Source: Aeromonas bivalvium
GTDB lineage: Bacteria; Pseudomonadota; Gammaproteobacteria; Enterobacterales; Aeromonadaceae
Length of the DNA stretch: 64,000 bases
Direction: 5' to 3'
Assembly: GCF_000819765.1 (NCBI RefSeq)
Contig: NZ_CDBT01000015.1
Location: forward strand, 48,648-112,647
Shown here: piece after piece, positions 47,358-55,660 of the stretch
Layout of the letters: each line of letters opens with the position of its first letter
Numbering within the stretch: position 1 is the stretch's first letter
Translations under genes and position numbers: made by a program
Notes under the pieces: model-generated
Database searches by the model: none
What the model was told of the DNA's origin: nothing
Seen by the model: only the letters and a program-made list of their open reading frames with translations

Positions 47358-48009
47358 GATCACTAACCATGAATAACTTTCGATTTCAACCCAAGTTATA
47401 AACAAACAAAGGGATCCTTTCTGGCAAGTTGCTCACCCGTTCTGTGCATAACACTGTGGGCAAGCAGGTATACGGCTGAATATCAGCAACCATGAGTATA
47501 AATATGCTGGCATATATCAATGAAGATGAAAATCATTAAATGGATTTAAAACAATGAATTAGCATCAAGACACTGGATCAAGATCCATGCTTTATCCGGA
47601 GCGGGATCCCGGATCCTGATTGTGAACAAGTTCCAGCGCTCAAAGATCCACCAAGGGCAATTTATCCACAAGCCTTGCCTCCTTTCTCATCAGGATCCGG
47701 GCCGAAAAAGCGGATGGATCACATTTTTTTTCTCCATCCACGGCAATGGCTGCCATCCTTGATCAGTTATCCAAGTTTTCTGTGGATAACTGTGTGCAAC
47801 AAGCAGGACAAACCCTTGGACAAGTTCTCCCCCCAAGGATCCCGAGCGGAACAAAGCCGGACTTTTCTATCAAAACCATTTAAAATCATAGTCATAAGCA
47901 AAGAATGCCCTTGCCAGGGTATTCGTCTGCCCCGCCATCTGGACTGGTCATAAAAACGACAGCAACCGGTTTGGGGACAGTTCCCGACGTTTCATCCACA
48001 GGAGGATCC
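47358..48009. other. Non-coding region rich in GATC and DnaA-box-like 9-mers, between rppH and mutH
   Basis: The gap 47283-48010 (728 bases) has no convincing gene. GATC occurs at 47285, 47358, 47413, 47576, 47582, 47605, 47612, 47645, 47694, 47717, 47761, 47838 and 48005: thirteen, with nine in the 266 bases 47576-47841. Six are within GGATCC. DnaA-type boxes: TTATCCACA at 47662-47670; its complement TGTGGATAA at 47781-47789; TGTGCATAA (complement TTATGCACA) at 47443-47451; a one-off TTATCCAAG at 47768. A very AT-rich stretch (47480-47560) lies to the left. This resembles an origin or DnaA/SeqA-binding locus. It also holds both promoters; AGGAGG precedes the mutH ATG. Confidence 0.65.
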
Positions 48010-48010
48010 T

Positions 48011-48685
48011 ATGCCCCATCCCCCCCAGTCAGAACAGGAGCTGCTGGATCGTGCTCATGCCATCGCCGGCTTTACCCTGACCCAGCTGGCGACCGACGCC
48101 GGGATCCCTGTGCCGCGGGACCTGCGCCGGGACAAGGGCTGGGTCGGGCAGCTGATCGAATGGCATCTGGGCGCCAGTGCCGGCAGCAGGCCGGAGCAGG
48201 ACTTCCCCGAGCTCGGTATAGAGCTCAAGACGATCCCGGTGGATCCCAGAGGCAAGCCCCTGGAAACTACCTTTGTCTGCGTGGCACCGCTGATCGGGGT
48301 CAGTGGCCAGCGCTGGGAGGAGTCCAATGTACGCAACAAACTGTCGCGGGTGCTCTGGATCCCGGTGGAGGGGAGTCGGGAGATCCCCGTTGGCGAACGC
48401 AGGGTCGGCATGCCGCTGATGTGGTGCCCTAGCGAGGAGGAGGATGCCTTGCTGCGCCAGGATTGGGAGGAGCTGATGGACATGATAGTGCTGGGTGAGG
48501 TGGAACAGATCAGTGCCCGTCATGGCCAGGTGATGCAGCTGCGCCCCAAGGCCGCCAACAACAAGGCCCTGACCCGGGCCATCGGTCGCGCCGGGCAGCC
48601 CATCATGACGCTGCCACGGGGCTTCTATCTGAAGATCACCTTCACCCATGCCCTGCTGATGCGTCACTTTGCCATGCCCAAATGA
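48011..48685 (+). CDS. mutH: DNA mismatch repair endonuclease MutH
   Basis: 224 residues. The type II restriction-like active site DxnExK is [11 protein letters not shown], with Asp64, Glu71 and Lys73; the earlier GQLIEWHLG supplies a further Glu. MutH nicks the unmethylated strand at hemimethylated GATC after MutS/MutL activation. Its presence implies Dam methylation, and the cluster of GATC sites directly upstream is therefore striking. Start ATG 48011, ribosome-binding site AGGAGG. Confidence 0.97.
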   Translation: MPHPPQSEQELLDRAHAIAGFTLTQLATDAGIPVPRDLRRDKGWVGQLIEWHLGASAGSRPEQDFPELGIELKTIPVDPRGKPLETTFVCVAPLIGVSGQRWEESNVRNKLSRVLWIPVEGSREIPVGERRVGMPLMWCPSEEEDALLRQDWEELMDMIVLGEVEQISARHGQVMQLRPKAANNKALTRAIGRAGQPIMTLPRGFYLKITFTHALLMRHFAMPK

Positions 48686-48765
48686 GGCTTTATCTATCTC
48701 CCTGTCATAAATTGGTATAAAAATAACCAATCTGGTTTCTTCGTAGCCAATGACAAGGAGGCGTC

Positions 48766-49089
48766 ATGCCTATCAACAAGCAGTTCCTCAAGTCCCGTCC
48801 GGAAGTCAAAGTCACCTTCGAGGTGGAAAAAGCCGCCGCAGAGGGGGCCGAGCAGGTGCTACTGCTGGGGGAGTTCAACCAGTGGCAGCCGATCGCGCTC
48901 AAGCGCATGAAAAGCGGTGAGTTCAAGGCGACTCTCAACCTGCCCACCGACGGCCCCAGCCATTTCGAGTATTGCTATCGGCTGATCCAGCCCGATGGCG
49001 AGTGCCGTTACGACAATGACTGGGCGGCGGACGGCTATGTCCCGGGCCCGTTCGGACGGGACAACTCGGTGGTCAGGGTCAATCCCTAG
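48766..49089 (+). CDS. Stand-alone CBM48 / isoamylase N-terminal (glycogen-binding) domain protein
   Basis: 107 residues. The beta-sandwich pattern is VKVTFEVE, then VLLLGEFNQWQPIALKRMK, a GEFKATLNL strand, and a FEYCYRLIQPDG strand followed by YDNDWAADGYVPGPFG. This is the early-set domain of branching enzymes and AMPK beta subunits, here without a catalytic partner. It probably binds glycogen or another alpha-glucan. AAGGAGG precedes the ATG. It is 80 bases after mutH with a terminator beyond it; no glycogen genes are near. Confidence 0.85.
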   Translation: MPINKQFLKSRPEVKVTFEVEKAAAEGAEQVLLLGEFNQWQPIALKRMKSGEFKATLNLPTDGPSHFEYCYRLIQPDGECRYDNDWAADGYVPGPFGRDNSVVRVNP

Positions 49090-49104
49090 CCTGGAAGCGG
49101 ACAT

Positions 49105-49135
49105 AAAAAAGGCTCGCCATTGGCGAGCCTTTTCA
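49105..49135. terminator. Bidirectional terminator between the CBM48 gene and rplS
   Basis: GGCTCGCCA-TTGGCGAGCC with A6 on the left and T4 on the right; suits both convergent transcripts. Confidence 0.92.
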
Positions 49136-49171
49136 CTATCCGTCGATAAATCGACACCAATTCGAGTCGAA

Positions 49172-49519
49172 TTAGTTGAGCTTCTCTTTGATACGAGCAG
49201 CTTTGCCGGACAGGTTGCGCAGGTAGTACAGTTTGGCGCGGCGAACATCACCACGACGCTTCAGTTCTACACTGTGGATCAGCGGAGAGTGAGTCTGGAA
49301 TACACGCTCAACACCTTCGCCGTTGGAGATCTTGCGAACGGTGAAAGCAGAGTGCAGACCGCGGTTACGCTTGGCAATCACGATGCCTTCGAAAGCCTGC
49401 AGACGCTCTTTACCACCTTCTTTAACACGCACTTGAACACGTACGGTGTCGCCCTGGGCGAAAGCCGGGATGTCGGTACGCAGTTGCTCTTGTTCAAGCT
49501 GCTGAATAATCTTGCTCAT
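49172..49519 (-). CDS. rplS: 50S ribosomal protein L19
   Basis: 115 residues: [22 protein letters not shown]-like [13 protein letters not shown], and [20 protein letters not shown] at the end. It sits at the 30S-50S interface. Fourth gene of rpsP-rimM-trmD-rplS; 35 bases after trmD. Confidence 0.98.
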
Positions 49520-49554
49520 TGTCTTTCCTTACCTAGGATAAACTGAAAACTCTA

Positions 49555-50301
49555 CTAAACGCTGTCACGCACTTCGCGGACATACTCGGCAAGAAGTAAT
49601 TCTTGCTCGTCAGTCAGAGCTAGGTTGTTAATAAGTTCCGGCCTACGTTGCCAGGTTCGTCCGAGCGATTGCTTGAGCCGCCAGCGTCGAATCACTTCGT
49701 GATTGCCGCTTGTCAGCGCCTCCGGCACCGCCAATCCATCCAACAGCTCAGGTCGAGTGTAGTGGGGATGATCCAGCAGGCCATCCGTGAAGGAGTCCTG
49801 CTCGGCACTGGCCTGATCGCCCAATACCCCGGGAACCAGACGCGAAACCGCGTCGATCAGGGTCATGGCAGGCAACTCGCCACCACTTAGCACGTAATCG
49901 CCGATAGACCACTCTTCGTCGACCTCGGTTTGTATCACGCGCTCGTCGATACCTTCGTATCGACCGGCAATCAGGATCAGCTTTCGATCCTGCGCCAACT
50001 CGGTCACGCCCGCCTGTGTCAGCTTGCGTCCCTGAGGAGAGAGATAGATGACTTTCGCCCCGTCTCCCGCCGCTTGTTTGGCCGCATGAATCGCATCACG
50101 CAGCGGCTGAACCATCATCAACATACCGGGCCCACCACCATATGGACGATCATCGACCGTACGGTGCTTGTCGTGGGTAAAGTCCCGGGGGTTCCAGCAC
50201 TCAATCTGCAGCAGGCCACTCTTGACGGCCCGACCCGTTACCCCGTGCTCGGTAATGGCTCGGAACATTTCCGGGAAGAGGCTAATCACCCCAATCCACA
50301 T
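49555..50301 (-). CDS. trmD: tRNA (guanine-N1-37)-methyltransferase
   Basis: 248 residues, SPOUT fold. [20 protein letters not shown] at the start; the knot has [26 protein letters not shown] and [15 protein letters not shown]. It makes m1G37 in tRNAs, which prevents frameshifting. The start at 50301 is chosen on similarity; the frame runs six codons further. The gene is third in its operon, 27 bases after rimM. Confidence 0.98.
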   Translation of the reverse strand: MWIGVISLFPEMFRAITEHGVTGRAVKSGLLQIECWNPRDFTHDKHRTVDDRPYGGGPGMLMMVQPLRDAIHAAKQAAGDGAKVIYLSPQGRKLTQAGVTELAQDRKLILIAGRYEGIDERVIQTEVDEEWSIGDYVLSGGELPAMTLIDAVSRLVPGVLGDQASAEQDSFTDGLLDHPHYTRPELLDGLAVPEALTSGNHEVIRRWRLKQSLGRTWQRRPELINNLALTDEQELLLAEYVREVRDSV

Positions 50302-50328
50302 AAGAAACCTCCGGCACACCGCGGGAAA

Positions 50329-50850
50329 CTAGAAACCAGGATCCCAATCAACTTCGATTGTGCGAGCAGTCAGATCAATATGCTTGATCACCTGCTCTTC
50401 CAGGAACGGAATCAACCGCTCCTTTGCGCCAAAGGCATCTTTTACATTGGCCTCAACCACCAACACATCGTTGGAGCCGGTTTCCATCAATTCGGTCACC
50501 TTGCCAAGGTCGTATCCCTTGGTGGTCAATACGGTGCAACCAATCAGGTCGCGCCAGTAGAACTCACCCTCGGGCAGACTCGGCAACTGATCGGCGTGAA
50601 CGCCAATCTCGACATTGGTCAATGCCAGGGCATCCTCGCGCACATCGATACCATCGAGCTTGCAGATCAGACCCTTGTTGTGACGCTTCCAGGATGAAAC
50701 CTGAAGTTCACGCCACACCCCGTTCTGATTGATCAGCCAGGGTTTGTAATCGAAAATCGCTTCGGCAACATCGGTGAAGGAGTTCACTTTCAGCCAGCCC
50801 TTGATGCCGTATACGGTACCCAGGGTGCCCAGAACTATAGGTTTATCCAC
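50329..50850 (-). CDS. rimM: Ribosome maturation factor RimM
   Basis: 173 residues: [20 protein letters not shown] at the start, then the PRC-barrel domain with [14 protein letters not shown] and [13 protein letters not shown]. It helps assemble the 30S head and binds S19. 24 bases after rpsP. Confidence 0.97.
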   Translation of the reverse strand: MDKPIVLGTLGTVYGIKGWLKVNSFTDVAEAIFDYKPWLINQNGVWRELQVSSWKRHNKGLICKLDGIDVREDALALTNVEIGVHADQLPSLPEGEFYWRDLIGCTVLTTKGYDLGKVTELMETGSNDVLVVEANVKDAFGAKERLIPFLEEQVIKHIDLTARTIEVDWDPGF

Positions 50851-50874
50851 CTTAACTCCCTACCGTTTAACTGA

Positions 50875-51123
50875 TTAAGCCGCTTTGGCAGCGTCTTTGA
50901 TCAGCTTGGCAACGCGGTCAGAAACAGCGGCACCAGTACCAACCCAATGCTCGATGCGAGCCAGGTCCAGGTTCAGCTTCTCAGCGGAACCAGAAGCAAC
51001 CGGGTTGAAGAAACCGACGCGCTCGATGAAACGACCGTCACGGGCGTTACGGCTGTCAGCAACTACTACCTGGTAGAACGGACGCTTTTTCGCGCCACCA
51101 CGTTGTAAACGAATGGTTACCAT
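50875..51123 (-). CDS. rpsP: 30S ribosomal protein S16
   Basis: 82 residues: [20 protein letters not shown] and [20 protein letters not shown] are the S16 signature. First gene of the rpsP-rimM-trmD-rplS operon. The promoter should lie in 51124-51250, which otherwise contains only the ffh terminator on its far side. Confidence 0.98.
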   Translation of the reverse strand: MVTIRLQRGGAKKRPFYQVVVADSRNARDGRFIERVGFFNPVASGSAEKLNLDLARIEHWVGTGAAVSDRVAKLIKDAAKAA

Positions 51124-51252
51124 ATCGTCCTCATTAACATCTAATGAACAAGGCCCGCAAACACGCGGACCCTAGCTTAAAATAAGCCGCATAATTCTAC
51201 TTGAATTCATGCTGATTGCAACCGAGCCAGCCAATTTTTGCACAGGCGACAG

Positions 51253-51284
51253 ACAAAAGAGGCTCCCTTTTGGGGAGCCTCTGT
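51253..51284 (-). terminator. ffh terminator
   Basis: GAGGCTCCC-TTTTG-GGGAGCCTC (51259-51281). On the minus strand TTTTG follows the stem. It is 22 bases after the ffh stop. Confidence 0.88.
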
Positions 51285-51305
51285 CGCCATGGCAGGCAGG
51301 GTCGT

Positions 51306-52685
51306 TTAGAAGGGGCCGCGACCACCACCGCCGAAGCCCGGTGGCAGCATGTTTTTCATCTGACCCATCATCTTGCGCATGCCGCCCTTGCCGGACATCT
51401 TCTTCATCATGCGCTGCATCTCGGTGAACTGCTTGAGCAGCTTGTTGACGTCCTGCACCTGCATGCCGGAGCCTGCGGCGATGCGGCGCTTGCGGGAGCC
51501 CTTGATGAGATCGGGGTGCGCGCGCTCCTTCGGGGTCATGGAGCTGATGATGGCCTCCATGCGCACGGTGAGCTTGTCATCCATCTGATCTTTCACGTTG
51601 TCAGGCAGGCCGGACATGCCAGGCAGCTTGTCGAGCATGCCCATCATGCCGCCCATGTTGCGCATCTGGACCAGCTGCTCGCGAAAATCTTCCAGGTCGA
51701 AACCCTTGCCGCTCTTGACCTTGCTGGCCAGCTTGGCCGCCTTCTCCTTGTCGACGTTTCGCTCCACCTCTTCGATAAGGGACAGCACGTCCCCCATGCC
51801 GAGGATGCGTGACGCCAGGCGATCCGGGTGGAATGGCTCCAGGGCGTCGGTCTTCTCCCCCATGCCGATGAACTTGACCGGCTTGCCTGTGATATGGCGC
51901 ACCGACAGGGCGGCACCGCCACGGGCATCGCCGTCGGCCTTGGTGAGGATGACGCCGGTGAGCGGCAGCGCCTCGTTGAATGCCTTGGCGGTATTGGCCG
52001 CATCCTGACCCGTCATGGCATCCACCACGAACAGGGTCTCCACCGGCTTGATGGCGGCGTGCAGATCCTGGATCTCCGCCATCATCTCGCCATCGACGTG
52101 CAGACGACCTGCGGTATCGACGATCACCACGTCATAGAACTTCTTGCGCGCCTGATCGATGGCTGCGGTGGCGATGGCGATCGGCTTCTGGCTGGCATCG
52201 CTCGGGAAGAAGTCGACGCCGATGTCGCCGGCCAGGGTCTCGAGCTGCTTGATCGCCGCGGGGCGATAGACGTCGGCACTGACCACCAGCACCTTCTTCT
52301 TGCTGCGCTCCTTGAGCAGCTTGGCCAGCTTGCCGACCGTGGTGGTCTTACCGGCACCCTGCAGGCCAGCCATCAGGATGATGGCCGGCGGCTGGGCTGC
52401 CAGGTTGAGCTGCTCGTTCGCCTCCCCCATGACGGAGACCAGCTCGCCATGCACTATCTTGATGAAGGCTTGGCCCGGGCTCAGGGACTTGGCCACTTCC
52501 TGGCCGACGGCGCGTTCCTTGACACGGGCCACGAAGTCACGCACCACGGGCAGCGCCACGTCCGCCTCAAGCAGCGCCATGCGCACCTCGCGCAGGGTCT
52601 CCTTGATGTTATCTTCGGTCAGCCGCCCACGGCCACTGACGTTGCGCAGGGTGCGCGAGAGTCGTTCTGTCAAATTCTCAAACAT
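51306..52685 (-). CDS. ffh: Signal recognition particle protein Ffh (SRP54)
   Basis: 459 residues. NG GTPase domain with GLQGAGKTTTVGKLA near residue 105, DTAGR near 190 and TKADGDARGG near 248. The M domain (from about 330) contains RMEAIISSMTPKERAHPDLI, RKRRIAAGSGMQVQDVNKLL and a Met-rich region. It binds 4.5S RNA and nascent inner-membrane proteins. The gene is divergent from ypjD. Confidence 0.98.
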   Translation of the reverse strand: MFENLTERLSRTLRNVSGRGRLTEDNIKETLREVRMALLEADVALPVVRDFVARVKERAVGQEVAKSLSPGQAFIKIVHGELVSVMGEANEQLNLAAQPPAIILMAGLQGAGKTTTVGKLAKLLKERSKKKVLVVSADVYRPAAIKQLETLAGDIGVDFFPSDASQKPIAIATAAIDQARKKFYDVVIVDTAGRLHVDGEMMAEIQDLHAAIKPVETLFVVDAMTGQDAANTAKAFNEALPLTGVILTKADGDARGGAALSVRHITGKPVKFIGMGEKTDALEPFHPDRLASRILGMGDVLSLIEEVERNVDKEKAAKLASKVKSGKGFDLEDFREQLVQMRNMGGMMGMLDKLPGMSGLPDNVKDQMDDKLTVRMEAIISSMTPKERAHPDLIKGSRKRRIAAGSGMQVQDVNKLLKQFTEMQRMMKKMSGKGGMRKMMGQMKNMLPPGFGGGGRGPF

Positions 52686-52886
52686 GACGCTTTCCGGTTC
52701 TTGGCGTAATAAATGGCGGCATTATACCTCAGCCATCGCCTGAGGACGATTATTCGCCGCATCGGCTGCGGCGCCCTGCTCCCTATATATGGGCAGATTG
52801 CGAATTGCACAACTGGCGAGCACCTCGGGTGCAGGGTATACTGCCTCTCTTGTTCATCTAACTGCTTGTTCGACAACGACCTGGTT

Positions 52887-53678
52887 ATGATCGTGATCTC
52901 TGTTCTGGCCCTGGCGTTTTATCTGCTGGCCATCATCGCCTCCCTGCACCTGTTGCTGAGCGCCAAGCCAACCGGACAGCACAAGTTGTTTGCCTGCGTC
53001 GCGTTCGCCCTGGTCGCTCACGCCATCACCCTGGGTGCCGAGGTAATGCAGACCCAGTCCGGCCAGAATCTCAGCATGTTGAACGTGGCCTCTCTGGTGA
53101 GCCTCATCATCAGCACCTTCATGACCTGCGCCGCGCGCCGTTTCAACGGCTGGATCCTGCTGCCAGTGGTCTATGGGTTTTCCGCGCTGCTGCTCACCGC
53201 CAGTGCGCTGATCCCGAGCCGCTACATCACCCATCTGGAGGCCCATCCCCAGCTACTGCTGCACATAGGTCTGGCCCTGATGGCCTATTCGGTGCTGATG
53301 ATTGCCTGCCTGTTCGCCCTGCAACTCGCCTGCCTGGACCGCCAGCTAAAGTCTCGCAAGATCAGCCAGCTGCCCGCGATGCCGCCCCTGATGACGGTGG
53401 AGAAGCGACTGTTCCAGCTCATCTCCGCCGGCCTGTTCCTGCTGACGCTCTCCATCGCCTCCGGCCTCTTCTTCCTGGAAGACATGTTTGCCCAGGGCAA
53501 GTCCCACAAGGCGGTGCTCTCCATTCTCGCCTGGTGCGTCTACGCATTTCTGCTCTGGGGTCATCATGCCAGAGGCTGGCGCGGTCGCCGCGTCATCACC
53601 CTGAGCCTGATAGGCTCGGCCATCTTGACCCTGGCCTATTTTGGCAGCCGCTTCGTCAAAGAAGTGCTGCTGAGCTGA
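52887..53678 (+). CDS. ypjD: YpjD family inner-membrane protein (CcsA/cytochrome c assembly-like)
   Basis: 264 residues (E. coli YpjD 263), eight hydrophobic helices. The start at 52887 (MIVISVLALAFYLLAI) fits the family; the frame is open 58 codons upstream through the ffh promoter region. It lacks the WWD heme motif of true CcsA, so it is a paralogue of unknown function. Position between ffh and the CorB-like gene is the same as in E. coli and Vibrio. A likely -10 TATACT lies near 52839. Confidence 0.9.
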   Translation: MIVISVLALAFYLLAIIASLHLLLSAKPTGQHKLFACVAFALVAHAITLGAEVMQTQSGQNLSMLNVASLVSLIISTFMTCAARRFNGWILLPVVYGFSALLLTASALIPSRYITHLEAHPQLLLHIGLALMAYSVLMIACLFALQLACLDRQLKSRKISQLPAMPPLMTVEKRLFQLISAGLFLLTLSIASGLFFLEDMFAQGKSHKAVLSILAWCVYAFLLWGHHARGWRGRRVITLSLIGSAILTLAYFGSRFVKEVLLS

Positions 53679-53725
53679 TATCTCACCCCCCTTCATTCAT
53701 TATTTAGCCCCAACAGGAGCCCTTC

Positions 53726-55012
53726 TTGGACAGCATATCAACGAGTACGTTACTGATTGTTCTCGTTATTCTGATCTTCCTTTCCGCGTTCTTCTCGAGC
53801 TCCGAAACCGGCCTGATGTCGCTCAACCGCTACAAGTTGCGCCACCTCGCCCAGACCAAGCACAAGGCCGCCCGCCGGGTGGAACGCCTGCTGGCACGCC
53901 CGGACCGCCTCATCGGCCTCATCCTCATCGGCAACAACCTGGTCAACATACTGGCATCGGCCATCGCCACCATCGTCTGCATTCGGCTGTTCGGCGACAT
54001 AGGGGTGGCCGTGGCCACCTTCGGCCTGACCATAGTGGTGCTCATCTTCGGCGAGGTCACCCCCAAGACGCTGGCCGCCATGTATCCGGAGAAGATCGCC
54101 TACCCCGCCTCCTGGATCCTCAAGGGATTGATGGTGCCCCTCTACCCCTTCGTCTGGCTGATCAACGGCATCACCAGCAGCCTGCTCAAGCTGCTCAAGA
54201 TCACGCCCAAGCAGGGAGACTCCCTCAACACCGAAGAGCTGCGCACCATAGTCAACGAGGCGGGCAGCATGATCCCCCAGCGCCATCAGGAAATGCTGCT
54301 CAGTATCCTGGACCTGGACAAGATGACGGTGGAAAACATCATGGTGCCGCGCAGCGAGATCTATGCCATCGACATCAATGACGACTGGAAGACCATACTG
54401 CGCCAGCTGGTGCATTGCGCCCACACCAAGATCCTGCTCTATCGCGACAACATAGACGACGCGGTCGGCTTCCTGCATGCCCGCGATGCCCTGCGGCTGA
54501 TGGCCAGGGATCAGTTCAGCAAGTCCAGCCTGCTGCGCGCGGTCAAGGAGCTCTACTTCATCCCCGAGGGGACGCCCCTCAATGTCCAGCTCGCCAAGTT
54601 CCAGCGCAACAAGGAGCGGATCGGCCTCATCGTCGACGAGTATGGTGACATCCAGGGGTTGATCACCCTGGACGACATCCTCGAGGAGATAGTCGGTGAC
54701 TTCACCACCTCCATGACCCCGACTCCGAGCGAAGAGATCCATCCCCAGCCTGACGGCTCCTTCCTGGTCGAGGGCTCGGTCAGCATCCGCGAACTCAACA
54801 AGGAGATGAACTGGCACCTGCCCACCGATGGCCCGCGCACCCTCAACGGCGTCATCCTGGAGTACCTGGAGGAGATCCCCCAGCCCAACATCAGCATCCG
54901 GCTGGCGGGCTACCCCATCGAGATCCTCGAGGTCGAGCAGAACATGGTAACCATGGCGCGCATCATGCCGCAGTTTTATCGCAGCACGGCATCAGACGAG
55001 GACGACGACTGA
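53726..55012 (+). CDS. corB: CNNM/CorC-family membrane protein with CBS pair (CorB/YfjD)
   Basis: 428 residues. DUF21 (CNNM) membrane domain 1-180 with FSSSETGLMSLNRYKLRHLA and LIGNNLVNILAS. Two CBS domains (about 195-320) with MVPRSEIYAIDIND and VDEYGDIQGLITLDDILEEI. CorC_HlyC C-terminal domain (about 335-420). Members transport or control Mg2+ and Co2+. The start is TTG at 53726 with CAGGAG eight bases upstream; no ATG is available near it. Second after ypjD, 47 bases apart. Confidence 0.92.
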   Translation: MDSISTSTLLIVLVILIFLSAFFSSSETGLMSLNRYKLRHLAQTKHKAARRVERLLARPDRLIGLILIGNNLVNILASAIATIVCIRLFGDIGVAVATFGLTIVVLIFGEVTPKTLAAMYPEKIAYPASWILKGLMVPLYPFVWLINGITSSLLKLLKITPKQGDSLNTEELRTIVNEAGSMIPQRHQEMLLSILDLDKMTVENIMVPRSEIYAIDINDDWKTILRQLVHCAHTKILLYRDNIDDAVGFLHARDALRLMARDQFSKSSLLRAVKELYFIPEGTPLNVQLAKFQRNKERIGLIVDEYGDIQGLITLDDILEEIVGDFTTSMTPTPSEEIHPQPDGSFLVEGSVSIRELNKEMNWHLPTDGPRTLNGVILEYLEEIPQPNISIRLAGYPIEILEVEQNMVTMARIMPQFYRSTASDEDDD

Positions 55013-55042
55013 TGCCGACCCAGGCTCCATGACCAAAATGAA

Positions 55043-55068
55043 GAAGGGCTGCCCACGGGCAGCCCTTC
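55043..55068. terminator. Terminator between convergent corB and nsrR
   Basis: GAAGGGCTGCCC-AC-GGGCAGCCCTTC, a 12-bp perfect stem. The following T-run is short on both strands. Confidence 0.75.
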
Positions 55069-55085
55069 GCGTTGAGGGGATCGCC

Positions 55086-55553
55086 TCAGAACTCGTTGTC
55101 GTCGGCGGGAATGGTGAGGGTCGGGATCAGCTGGCCGAACACCTGCTCCAGCTCACTCCGATTGGCCAGCAAGTCCTGCAGGCTGTAACCGTCCATCACG
55201 GCCAGGAAGGCATTCATCGCATCCTTCAGCGCTCCCTTGAGCAGACAGACCGAGATGATGTGGCAGGCGGGCGAGTGGCAGTCGATGCCATCCAGATTGC
55301 CTTCCAGCTCGCGGATCACCTGGCCGATATTGATGGCATCCGGGGCACAGGCCAACCGGATGCCGCCATGCTTGCCGCGCTGGGACTGCAGATAGCCCAG
55401 CTTCACCAGCTGGTTGACCACCTTCACCATGTGGTTGCGAGAGACACCGTACAAGGCGGACACCTTGGCGACGCTCGACAATTCCCCCTCCGGCAGGGTC
55501 GCCAGATAGATGAGGGCTCTTAATCCAAAATCGGTATAACTTGTCAGTCTCAT
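55086..55553 (-). CDS. nsrR: Nitric-oxide-sensing repressor NsrR (Rrf2 family)
   Basis: 155 residues. Helix-turn-helix with MRLTSYTDFGLRALIYLATL and VSRNHMVKVVNQL; the cluster cysteines are Cys92, Cys97 and Cys103 (IDCHSPACHIISVC), one residue from the E. coli positions. NO destroys the iron-sulphur cluster and releases the repressor. Divergent from hmp with a palindromic operator between. Confidence 0.95.
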   Translation of the reverse strand: MRLTSYTDFGLRALIYLATLPEGELSSVAKVSALYGVSRNHMVKVVNQLVKLGYLQSQRGKHGGIRLACAPDAINIGQVIRELEGNLDGIDCHSPACHIISVCLLKGALKDAMNAFLAVMDGYSLQDLLANRSELEQVFGQLIPTLTIPADDNEF

Positions 55554-55605
55554 AGTGCCTGTTTAGCGCAAAGCGAAAGAAGGAGGATTGATCCTCATCA
55601 AATAA

Positions 55606-55644
55606 ACATCTAGGATGCCACTTACAAAGTGTCATTCTAGATGT
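55606..55644. promoter_or_regulatory. NsrR operator in the nsrR-hmp intergenic region
   Basis: ACATCTAGGATGCCACTT (55606-55623), centre ACA, then AAGTGTCATTCTAGATGT (55627-55644): 16 of 18 positions complementary. The inner part (GGATGCCACTT...AAGTGTCATTC) resembles the NsrR consensus AAGATGCATTT-N-AAATGCATCTT. It ends 16 bases before the hmp ATG, so repressor binding would cover the start region of hmp transcription. Confidence 0.82.
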
Positions 55645-55660
55645 CAAATTAAGAGGACCT

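Noticed and set aside
47576-47841. True chromosomal replication origin
   Set aside because: GATC and DnaA boxes are present, but the clear 13-mer unwinding repeats and the usual mnmG/mioC neighbours are not, so I report it only as oriC-like.
47675-47953. 92-codon ORF in the rppH-mutH gap
   Set aside because: No ribosome-binding site, no hydrophobic or domain pattern, and it runs through the DnaA-box/GATC cluster.
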